6,882 nucleotides of DNA from an uncultured Candidatus Altimarinota bacterium (GTDB lineage Bacteria; Patescibacteriota; Gracilibacteria; BD1-5; JAGOOR01). The stretch lies in assembly GCA_937920005.1 (NCBI GenBank), contig CALETF010000095.1, positions 1-6,882 of the forward strand, given 5' to 3'. The position numbers were made by a program, and so were the translations under genes. Shown here piece by piece: positions 1 to 6,789 of the stretch. Position 1 is the first letter of the stretch, and each line of letters opens with the position of its first letter. The notes under the pieces are model-generated. The model was not told the DNA's origin. It did no database searches and saw nothing but the letters and a program-made list of their open reading frames with translations.

Positions 1-2
1 CA

Positions 3-1205
3 AATCCGAAGAAAATAAATAAAAAACTCATAAAAAATGTTCAAGAATTAGAGCTAACACGTGACCAAACACTCCATGCTCTTCGTGATGTGGAGATTCA
101 GAAAGATAAATTTCAGAAAGCAAATACTCGACTCAAGCTCGCCACTCGTTCAGCCCATATTGGCGTATGGGAATGGGATATTGTCCATGATAAGTTACTC
201 TGGGATGCTCAAATGTACGCACTGTACTGATACAAAAAAGATGATTTTGTCTGAAAAGCATATGATGCATGGTACGCAAGCATACATCCAGAAGATAAAG
301 GAAAAGTGGATATTGAGCTTAAAAAATCTCTTCGCACAAAACAAGCATTTGACATGAAATTTCGTATTATATGGCCTGATGGGACAGTTCATGATATACG
401 TGGATTTTGACTTGTTCAAATAAATGAAAAAGGTGTTCCAGTTCACATGGTATGAGTTAATTGGGATATCACTCAGGAAGCTATTATTGACCGACAAAAA
501 ACAGAATTTGTCTCTATTGCTTCCCATCAGCTCCGTACTCCTCTAACAGCAGTGAGTTGGTATACCGAGATGATGCTTAGTAAGAATCCAGACAAACTAT
601 CGTCTTCTCAAAAGAAATATCTCAGTGAAATATATCAAAGCAATCAGGTTATGATAGAGCTTGTGAACAAGATCTTGAACGTCTCTCGTATAGAATTGGG
701 AACTCTCAAGTTGGAATCAAAAGAGACCGATTTATTGCAAATTAGTAATGATGTATTAACCGAACAGAAAAAAAATATTCAAGCTAAAAAATTGATTGTC
801 AGAAAACAATTTGACGATTTGGGAAACCAGATGAGTGATCCAACTCTTATTCGTATCATTATCCAAAACCTCCTTGCGAATGCTATCAAATATACCTCAG
901 AATGAGGTCAAATAAGCCTCTCTCTCAAAAAAAGAGAAAATTCTCTTCTTATTCAGGTATCTGATACCGGACGAGGCATACCACTTTCTGCTCAGAAGAA
1001 TATATTTCATAAATTTTTCCGAGCTGAAAATACAAGGGATGTGAAATGAACTGGGCTTGGTCTCTATATAGTCAAATCTATGGTTGAGAAGTTGCAGGGG
1101 GATATTTCTTTTGAGAGTATTTGTTCTGACGATAAAAAAGGACGTAGAAAATCTGGTACTACCTTTTCCGTTATTCTCCCTCTTCATTCAAAAAAATCCT
1201 CTTAA
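3..1205 (+). CDS. PAS-domain sensor histidine kinase, 5' end missing
   Basis: Sensor kinase of a two-component system: it autophosphorylates a histidine and passes the phosphate to a response regulator, which is not in this window. The visible part is 400 residues, read with UGA as Gly. A charged, probably coiled-coil stretch (about 1-45) leads into a PAS_3-type domain (about 50-160; IGVWEWD, IHPEDKGK, VNWDITQ). HisKA follows with SHQLRTPL (phospho-acceptor His175 of the fragment), then a HATPase_c domain: N box NLLANAIKY (289-297), G1 box DTGRGIP (321-327), F box FHKFFRAE and G2 box GTGLGLY (349-355). Six TGA codons lie in frame at 228, 252, 408, 453, 903 and 1047. The one at 1047 supplies the first Gly of the G2 box, and those at 228, 252 and 453 sit at usual PAS Gly positions. 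The start lies outside the window, so any membrane or input domain further upstream cannot be judged. The stop is TAA at 1203-1205, inside the terminator hairpin. Confidence 0.93.
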
Positions 1206-1218
1206 AAAGAGGATTTTT
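1192..1218. terminator. bidirectional hairpin terminator between the kinase and tRNA-Lys
   Basis: A perfect 12-bp stem (1192-1203 pairs with 1207-1218) closes a 3-base AAA loop. The arms are A-rich at the 5' side and T-rich at the 3' side on both strands, so the hairpin can stop transcription of the plus-strand kinase and of the minus-strand tRNA. The kinase stop codon TAA starts on the last base of the left arm and runs into the loop. Confidence 0.85.
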
Positions 1219-1227
1219 GATAGTTTT

Positions 1228-1303
1228 TGGTGGGAACGCTGGGAATCGAACCCAGGACCATCACCTTAAAAGGGTGCTGCTCTACCGATTGAGCTACGTT
1301 CCC
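1228..1303 (-). tRNA. tRNA-Lys (anticodon UUU), CCA encoded
   Basis: This is a 76-nt cloverleaf on the minus strand. The acceptor stem is GGGAACG with CGTTCCC, the D arm GCTC/GAGC with loop AATCGGTA, and the anticodon loop CTTTTAA with anticodon TTT at positions 34-36. The T arm is CTGGG/CCCAG with loop TTCGATT. Discriminator A73 and a genomically encoded CCA follow. All arms pair fully except base pair 27-43, a G opposite A. It reads AAA and AAG lysine codons. A promoter-like pair of hexamers lies about 20 bases upstream and a hairpin terminator 10 bases downstream, so it is probably a single-gene transcript. It is not the tRNA-Gly(UCA) that would read UGA. Confidence 0.96.
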
Positions 1304-1323
1304 ACAGCAACTATCGTGGCGTG

Positions 1324-1351
1324 ACTATATGAAAAAAAACCTATTTGTCTA
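1324..1351 (-). promoter_or_regulatory. sigma70-like promoter for tRNA-Lys
   Basis: Read on the minus strand, a TAGACA -35 hexamer (1346-1351) is separated by 16 bases, including a run of eight T, from a TATAGT -10 hexamer (1324-1329). Transcription would start near 1317, about 14 bases before the mature tRNA 5' end. Each hexamer is one base from consensus. The assignment is by sequence and position only. Confidence 0.6.
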
Positions 1352-1372
1352 CTCTATTTTTACGCGAGTTAT

Positions 1373-1401
1373 TTGACCCATATGGGAAAGCGTGTTATTG
1401 T
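1373..1401 (+). promoter_or_regulatory. sigma70-like promoter for the surface protein-corA unit
   Basis: A TTGACC -35 hexamer (1373-1378) lies 17 bases from a TATTGT -10 hexamer (1396-1401). The predicted start is near 1408, leaving a leader of only about 13 bases before the ATG at 1421, with no Shine-Dalgarno sequence. It lies back to back with the tRNA promoter in the same 117-base intergenic region (1304-1420), in which I see nothing else. Confidence 0.6.
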
Positions 1402-1420
1402 AGTACAGTAATCATATTTT

Positions 1421-2791
1421 ATGCGCCGTTTATTACCTTTTTTCTCGCTTATTTTTCTCATACCAATGGGCGTTTCTGCCTATTCTGTGAGTTGTAGTGG
1501 GATTCCTGATGCTTCTGGTTGCCAACAGTGTTTCCATTTTGATCTGGCTACGAGCAATGCAGCAAATGATATATTTGTACCTCGTTCTGGTATTCCAACA
1601 GGACAACAAGAATATATAGATCTCTCAAAGAGTACTATTAGTGGATATGCTTACCAGGGTGCTAGTGTCAGTCCAACAGGGAATATTACTGGTATTTTTG
1701 ATCGTTTTGAGAGCGGTCCAAATGCGACTGCTTCGTGGGTATGGGCCAAAACTAAATCAGGACAGGGTATTACTCGCGGAAATATCCCTACTAACATCGA
1801 CTACTCAAAGCCTGTTTATTCTGTGAAATACACGACTTATTCATACCTTAAAAATCAAAGTACTTCTTCTGTTGTTCCTGGTACCGAAGTAAGTCATCTC
1901 GAATGTGGTTTTTTCTATGCTAAGGCACCAGTTGTTGTGCCACAAATTATCTGTGGTGATGGCAAAAAAGAAGGTACTGAACAGTGTGATGATGGAAACA
2001 CCAATAATAATGACGGTTGTTCGAACGCTTGTCGACTTCCAGTCTGTGGAAACGGTGTTCGAGAAGGATCTGAAGAGTGTGATGATGGGAATAACCGTAA
2101 CGGTGATGCTTGTACCAGTCAATGTCGTAATGCAGGAGTGAATTCTATTTGTGGAAATGGTATTCGTGAATGAAATGAAGAATGTGACGATGGTAATGCA
2201 AGTAATACTGATACATGTTCTACTGTTTGTCGTGCTATTGGTGGTGCGAACCCTCAGTGTCGCGTTCAGGCTTTTGATTCATATGGTTCTGTGCCACTTA
2301 CCACTACTCTCTCGTGTTCAGGTGAGCCACGAGGTCGTACAGTCATTATTATTACCAAAAATAATACCCTTGTTGATACTTCTGAGACAACGAGTAAAAC
2401 TTTTACATTTAATCAATCAGGTCGTTACACTATTCGATGTTTTCCTGATGCTGCCAATAATCAGGCAAATTCATGTACAACAGTGATCAATGTAGATGGT
2501 CAGTGTGGAAATGGTATTGTGGAACGGGGTGAAATGTGTGATGATGGAAATACCATCTCCGGAGACCTCTGTGATCGTTCTTGTCGATTAACTGGTACAA
2601 GTTGTGGAAATGGTATACTCGAAAATGGGGAACAGTGTGATGATGGAAATAATAGTAATAATGATACTTGTACGAATATATGTCAGACTGGTACACCAGA
2701 TACTGGTCCACTTGGTATGATGACATTACTTGTTGTTATAGCGATTCTCGGATCAGCTGGAATTGTATATTATCGAAAACGAAAGTCGTAA
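1421..2791 (+). CDS. secreted cysteine-rich repeat surface protein with TPDTG sorting-like tail
   Basis: Predicted cell-surface protein of 456 residues, read through one TGA (2171-2173) as Gly251. It has a signal peptide (1-20: RR, hydrophobic core, VSA cleavage site). A roughly 155-residue N-terminal region that I do not recognise follows, with Cys25, Cys34 and Cys37. Three repeats of the DUF4215/Myxococcus cysteine-rich type start at Cys178, 209 and 244. An Ig/PKD-like beta-rich segment (about 275-355) comes next, then two more repeats at Cys362 and 395. The C-terminus has TPDTGP (425-430), a hydrophobic helix (about 432-449) and the basic tail RKRKS, the layout of a sortase signal with T in place of L of LPXTG. 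No sortase gene is in the window, so the tail could simply be a membrane anchor. Its role (adhesion or host contact) is inference. The ATG at 1421 is chosen for the signal peptide and promoter. corA follows 17 bases after the TAA. Confidence 0.9.
1952..2683 (+). repeat. five 81-bp (27-residue) DUF4215-type coding repeats
   Basis: Copies lie at 1952-2032, 2045-2125, 2150-2230, 2504-2584 and 2603-2683. Each encodes exactly 27 residues with the pattern C-x10-C-x10-C-x3-C and the core CDDGN. Copies 1-3 are near-tandem, with 12- to 24-base linkers. A 273-base Ig-like insert separates them from copies 4 and 5. Nucleotide identity is high in the blocks tgtggaaatggt and gtgatgatgg, which could allow recombination and copy-number change. 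Copy 3 has TGA at repeat position 8, where copies 1 and 2 have a normal Gly codon (copies 4 and 5 have Arg and Asn). Confidence 0.9.
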
Positions 2792-2808
2792 TTGATTAGA
2801 CTTTTGCT

Positions 2809-3735
2809 ATGTCCTCTTCTTTCTCTAAACATTATTCAAAGTTTGATTACTACGAGTATCGTGGTCTCAATGAAAATTTACGGAAAAAACTTGAGAACGA
2901 GTTCCATATTCATGAAGATGATCTCGAGGATATATTTTCTCCAACACAGCTCTCAAAGTTTGAAATTCGAAAGAACTATGCCTACTTTGCTCTTCAATTT
3001 GCTGATAGAGATTCAAATGACCGTATTCATACTCAGCAAATTCACTGTTTTGTGAGTCCAAAATTTCTTTTTGTTATCGATGAAGACACATTTCTTGGCA
3101 TAAAAGAATTTGATCGTGTCCGTAATAGTCTCGTTGATAAAGAGAGCTACAATAGTTTTGATCTTTTTTACGAGCTCCTCGACATATCAGTTATTCGTAT
3201 GTTTGGACTTCTTCATGCTATTCATGGACGAGTTAAAGCGCTTGAGTCGACGATTTTTTCGGAGGAACATTTTGAAAATGATCAAATTTCAGAGATACAA
3301 GATATCAAGAAGAATATTATCAATTTCAAATCCCTCCTTGCTCCACTGTTTGATATGCTCGAGGAAATCACTCTCAAACACACCAATCTGATCGATGAGA
3401 CTGGCAAAGAAGCGATTGATGACTCTCTGGATAAAATCAAAAAACTCGTGAACCGCCTCGATAATTTCCGAGATACCATGAAGCTTCTTACAGAAACAAA
3501 TGAAATGATTATTGCTCGAAGTACCAATCAAACGGTTCGACGCCTTACTCTCTTTAATGTACTCCTCTTGTGACCGAGTTTTATTGCTGCATTTTTTGGT
3601 ATGAATATGCACTTTGGGTGGCTCAGTGCTTTGGCAAATCAAAACAACCTCCTACCACTCTCTATCATTGTGTGATTCATGATAGTCCTGACATTATCTA
3701 TGTTCTTTTTCTTTCGTTCAAAAAAATGGGTCTAG
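2809..3735 (+). CDS. corA: CorA-family divalent cation (Mg2+/Co2+) channel
   Basis: Inner-membrane channel of the CorA family, which forms pentamers importing Mg2+. It has 308 residues, close to the usual size of about 316. A large acidic and helical cytoplasmic domain (about 1-240) includes a long helix region rich in Lys and Asp (about 140-235). It is followed by TM1 (about 244-263), the signature GMN at 264-266 (FFGMNMHFG), a short outer loop and TM2 (about 278-300), ending in the basic tail RSKKWV typical of the family. TGA codons at 3571 and 3673 encode Gly255 and Gly289 inside the two helices. Under the standard code the protein would stop just before the GMN motif. ATG 2809 is the only ATG after an in-frame TAG at 2797. 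There is no Shine-Dalgarno sequence. It lies 17 bases after the surface-protein gene, so is probably co-transcribed. The TAG stop forms the loop of the terminator hairpin. Confidence 0.92.
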
Positions 3736-3745
3736 GACCCATTTT
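3723..3745. terminator. bidirectional hairpin terminator between convergent corA and the minus-strand cluster
   Basis: A perfect 10-bp stem (3723-3732 with 3736-3745) has core TGGGTC/GACCCA and A/T-rich flanks on both sides. The 3-base loop is the corA stop codon TAG (3733-3735). The TAA stop of the minus-strand coiled-coil gene (3744-3746) overlaps the other end. The symmetric A and T runs fit termination in both directions. Confidence 0.85.
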
Positions 3746-4064
3746 ATTTGATTGATTGGAGTTGTTCTTTGAGATCCTGGAGCTCTCTTCGTAGATTCAT
3801 AGCTCTATCAGGGTCATTTGTGACTTCTAGTATTTCTTTTTCGAGCTGTTCTATCCGAGGTTGTATTTTTTCTGGCGGAAGAGTTATTTTTGTCCGTTCT
3901 GGTAGGGCAGGAGTCTCTTCTTTAATTACCTGTGACCGTAGTGGTCCTGGTATCATCGCTGTTACGCCTCATTTTTGAAATTTTGCATACATTATACCTC
4001 CAAGGAGACAAAGAAGTCCCAGAGTTCAGTAGAGGGCGATGCGAGTTATTTTTGTCATTTTCAT
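3744..4064 (-). CDS. small membrane-anchored coiled-coil protein, function unknown
   Basis: A 106-residue protein that I do not recognise. With TGA read as Gly at codons 13 (4026-4028) and 32 (3969-3971), the frame extends upstream of the first standard-code ATG to MKMTKITRIALYG. This adds one transmembrane helix (about 7-27). A Pro/Thr-rich linker (about 37-65) follows, then a charged, heptad-like C-terminal helix (about 66-106; QLEKEILEV, DLKEQLQSIK). It is probably membrane-tethered; which side the coiled coil faces is not clear. ATG 4064 is preferred because a promoter places the transcription start on it; ATG 4058 is possible. The start lies 38 bases downstream of the TraB-like gene, so it may also be read through from that operon. 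The stop is TAA at 3744-3746. Confidence 0.75.
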
Positions 4065-4070
4065 AGATAA

Positions 4071-4099
4071 AGTATATAAAAAATATTCAAAACTACCAA
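4071..4099 (-). promoter_or_regulatory. promoter predicted to give a leaderless mRNA
   Basis: On the minus strand, TTGGTA (-35, 4094-4099) lies 17 bases from TATACT (-10, 4071-4076). With standard spacing the +1 base falls on 4064, the A of the ATG of the coiled-coil gene, so the mRNA would be leaderless. No Shine-Dalgarno sequence is present. The -10 is strong (5 of 6 bases) and the -35 weaker (4 of 6). Confidence 0.55.
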
Positions 4100-4102
4100 A
4101 TC

Positions 4103-5116
4103 TTATCGTATAACCTGGAATTCTGTTCGTGCTATTTCTTGCCAACGAGGGTCTTTTTCTTGTAATTTTTTCAGTACCCCTGGATAATGCAATGCTCCAT
4201 AATGGATATAGATGTTTGGAACAGGAGACGTTATAATAGCGTCTACGAGAATATCGTTTCTCTTGTTGAGAATAATATCGAACACAGGAATACTTTTTTC
4301 GAGTTCTTGTGTGAGTGTCGGGTTGGTGTAGGTTCTGAGAAGTATATTCATAACACCGCGCATCATGACACGAATAAGATTTTTTTGAAAATCATTCATG
4401 GTTGGATAGCGTCCTTGAACCATTTCCATGATGTTTTGTTCAGGTATATTCATTGGTTCTTGTATTTTTTGCGCTCCAGCGAGAGTGATAATCTCATCTG
4501 TTGATATATCGACATTGGTGCTTGGTAAAATGCCCAAAAATAGGTTACCATCCTGTGTTGCTAGATTTCCCATTTGTGCGAATACTTCATACATTTTTTC
4601 TGATATATTCATCCCCATGAGTTGACTGAGCCTCTCAAGGCTTTCTGGTGTGCCAGCTTTGACTCATTCATAGAAAAAAACATAGTCTTGACCTCTAAGT
4701 TGTTCCATATCACGCCGGACATCTTCATAGAATCCAGATGATCCTATATGCATCATGGATTGAAATACGACTGTTTTTTGCCCATTGCTGATGGTGATTT
4801 TTGGGAGAGTGGCTGGTGCGACGTTATTTGAGAATTGTATCATTCCAAAAAGAAGCCAGGGTGCTGTCCAGACAAACAGTATAAGCCAGCCCCATCCGCG
4901 TAATAAGTGATGAAAAAATCGAGCAGTTTTTGTTCTATCATCATGTTTACCGAAAACCATTCCCACGAGACCAAGAGCACAAGCACCTCCAAGAGTTGCA
5001 ATAATCGAGATGGGTATAAAAATTAGAAATCCTCCCATGCCTATAATGCCACTTATCATATATCCCAACCAGAGATTAGCGCAGAGCATTATGAAGAGTA
5101 AAAAACCAAGCATCAT
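4103..5116 (-). CDS. membrane-anchored TraB/PrgY/Tiki-like domain protein
   Basis: Predicted membrane protein of 337 residues. Three hydrophobic segments lie at about 3-23, 28-56 and 75-95, with a basic loop (KHDDRTKTARFFHHLLR) between the second and third. By the positive-inside rule this puts the C-terminal domain outside the cytoplasm. That domain (about 108-337) has the landmarks of the TraB/PrgY/GumN (Tiki-like) family: a first His motif SMMH (His123; the family has GxxH, here Ser replaces Gly), Glu150 in FFYEG, Arg286 in NKRND, and a second GxxH, GALH (His310), followed by YPGVL. The family includes pheromone-shutdown PrgY and Tiki metalloproteases; the substrate here is unknown. TGA at 4664-4666 is Gly151, directly after the conserved Glu. 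ATG 5116 (or 5113) is chosen over GTG 5167, which would overlap the upstream mutase by 41 bases. The gap to that gene is 10 bases, so coupling is likely. The family call rests on motif matching by eye. Confidence 0.72.
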
Positions 5117-5126
5117 AAAAAAGAGT

Positions 5127-6539
5127 TTAGAGTTTTTCGGTGGCGCCAAATGCACTAAAGAAATCACGTAGTTCTTTGAGTATTGTGTCGTAGGTATTTC
5201 TGTCTTTTCCTTCTATGGCTACTTTGAGCATCGGCTCGGTTCCTGATTTTCTCACACAAAACCACCATTCTGGCGCTTCTATACGGATACCATCGATGGT
5301 GATTTGTTCGTACTGCTTATATTTTTCTTTGAGTGTCTCAATAGCTTCATCTTTTTTATCCGTGATAAATTGGAATACCTGCCCACGAGCATACGTATTG
5401 AATTCTTGTATCAGAGCTGTTGCATTTTCGTATTTTTCGAGTGCTTTCAGGAGATAATAGAGTCCTGCAAGAGGCATCTCTATGGTCCCGTATTCTTTGA
5501 AGAGGAGATGAGTAGAGACTTCACCAGCGAGCAAGCCGTTTGCTTCTATGACTTCTCGTACAAATGATTCTCTGCCAACCCGAGTCATACGGAGATTGCC
5601 ACCATATTTCTTGACGGTATCGCCGACGATTTTTCCACAAAACACTTCCTGAAATATTGTCGTACTTCCGAGCCTCTCTGCTGTTCCGTCGGTCAGTAAT
5701 TCTTTTCCAATGATTGCGAGGAGTATATCTCCTGTGACGACCGTTCCATCTGGTGTAACCATCCCAAAACGATCTGCATCACCATCAAAAATAAACCCAA
5801 AATCAGAGCCATTTTTTTGAATTTCAGCTATGAGTGGTTTGTAGTTTGCAAAACGAGATGTATCTGTCTCGTGTGCAGGGAATGAGCCATCCGGATTTGT
5901 GAAAATATGGACAGCATTGTCTCAGAGCATTTCACGGAGAAAACTTTGTTCAAAATGTGTCGCAGCTCCATGGCTATAATCCACTGTGATTTTTGGGATT
6001 TTTTGAAGAGTTTTGAATTTGGTTCGAATATCTGAGAGAAGTTCTGTGATTTTTGTATCAGTATAGGGTACTATTTCTGGTAATCCTGTGTCGGCTATTG
6101 ATACTTCTTTTTGCGCTTCAAATAGTGTACGTAATTCTGTGGATTTAATGGAGAGACATTTGTTATCGACGATTTTTGCCCCGACGTATTCACTTGGATT
6201 ATGAGATGCAGTGAAGAGACAACCGCAATCAAAACGATCAATCGTTGCATAATAGGCCATAGGTGTTGAACATACACCGTAGATATACGGACTATTTTCT
6301 TCTTTTCCTATCACTGTTACTTCCCGAATCCCAGCAGTTTTCATACCCTTCAGGAATTCATCGATCAGGACCATATTTGCCTCACGTACATCTGAGCTGA
6401 TAAGAATCTTTGGTGTCTGATATTTCTCTATCAGATGAAGTCCAAGAGCGTATCCCATGATACGACCAAATTGTTCATCGATTTCAGTTTGCCAAACCCC
6501 ACGTATATCGTAGGTTTTAAAAGAGGAGAGAGAGTACAT
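5127..6539 (-). CDS. phosphomannomutase/phosphoglucomutase
   Basis: Alpha-D-phosphohexomutase of 470 residues, the usual length. It interconverts hexose-6-phosphate and hexose-1-phosphate (mannose and/or glucose), feeding nucleotide-sugar synthesis for envelope glycans, in the cytoplasm. All four domain landmarks are visible: YDIRG near the N-terminus (10-14), the catalytic phosphoserine loop TASHNP (Ser112), the metal-binding loop DGDADRFG (252-259), the sugar-binding loop GEVSTH (339-344) and the phosphate-binding loop KSGTEPMLK (431-439). TGA at 5922-5924 is Gly206 in the LGD stretch before NPDGSFP, where family members normally have LG. The standard code would split the gene there, but it is intact. 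ATG 6539 is preceded by an in-frame TAA 12 bases upstream, which fixes the start. It lies 16 bases after the small membrane protein gene and 10 bases before the TraB-like gene. Sequence alone does not settle whether mannose or glucose is preferred. Confidence 0.94.
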
Positions 6540-6555
6540 GGAGAAAAGTTAGAGA

Positions 6556-6789
6556 CTATCGTTTTATATCAAGTTTGATATCTTCGGTCATTTTCTCGCC
6601 ATTCAAGAAAATTTCAATATCATTTCTGTTTTTTGTGATATTCATCTTTGTTTTGAGTTGTTCGATAAATACACGGGGAGGATCCTGTACTGTTCTTTGT
6701 TTTTCTCTTGTTTCTGCGAAATATTTACCACAGAGAAAGGCCGCTATGATGAGGACTGTCGTGAAAAAAGAGTGTTTTACTGTTTTCAT
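6556..6789 (-). CDS. small single-pass membrane protein, function unknown
   Basis: A 77-residue protein that I do not recognise. The N-terminus has a short basic stretch (MKTVKHS) and a hydrophobic helix (about 8-25, TTVLIIAAFLCGKYFA), either a membrane anchor or an uncleaved signal. The remaining 50 residues are charged (TREKQRTVQDPPRVF, EDIKLDIKR) and probably extracytoplasmic. Cys20 is not in a convincing lipobox. ATG 6789 overlaps the last codons of folD in another frame through an ATGA junction, so translational coupling is likely. The stop is TAG at 6556-6558, 16 bases before the mutase. A real gene is supported by its tight fit between two clear genes on the same strand, but no homology is visible. 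Confidence 0.65.
   Translation of the reverse strand: MKTVKHSFFTTVLIIAAFLCGKYFAETREKQRTVQDPPRVFIEQLKTKMNITKNRNDIEIFLNGEKMTEDIKLDIKR

Noticed and set aside
61..357. A 98-codon open frame on the plus strand near the start
   Set aside because: It is out of frame with the kinase, whose PAS domain is clearly encoded in the overlapping frame through TGA codons.
1047..1049. Reading TGA as tryptophan (Mycoplasma-type code 4)
   Set aside because: The G2 box, the PAS sites and the repeat copies require Gly. Trp at the first G2 glycine would be incompatible with the ATP-lid motif.
1841..2122. Open frames on the minus strand and in other plus frames across the repeat gene
   Set aside because: They are shadows created by the repetitive coding sequence; their products are low-complexity and match no family.
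1952..2683. Possible CRISPR-like array from regularly repeated sequence
   Set aside because: The repeats are 81-base coding units with a conserved cysteine pattern, and the intervals are uneven and in frame. This is a protein repeat, not an array.
5117..5167. GTG start for the TraB-like gene giving a 41-base overlap with the mutase
   Set aside because: The extra 17 residues (ISLVHLAPPKN...) add nothing recognisable, whereas ATG 5116 follows the upstream stop by 10 bases and begins directly before the first membrane helix.
5763..5924. Apparent disruption of the mutase into two pieces
   Set aside because: The two pieces are in the same frame and joined by a single TGA at a position where the family has Gly. 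The joining stretch contains NPDGSFP and DGDADRFG, so the gene is intact under code 25.
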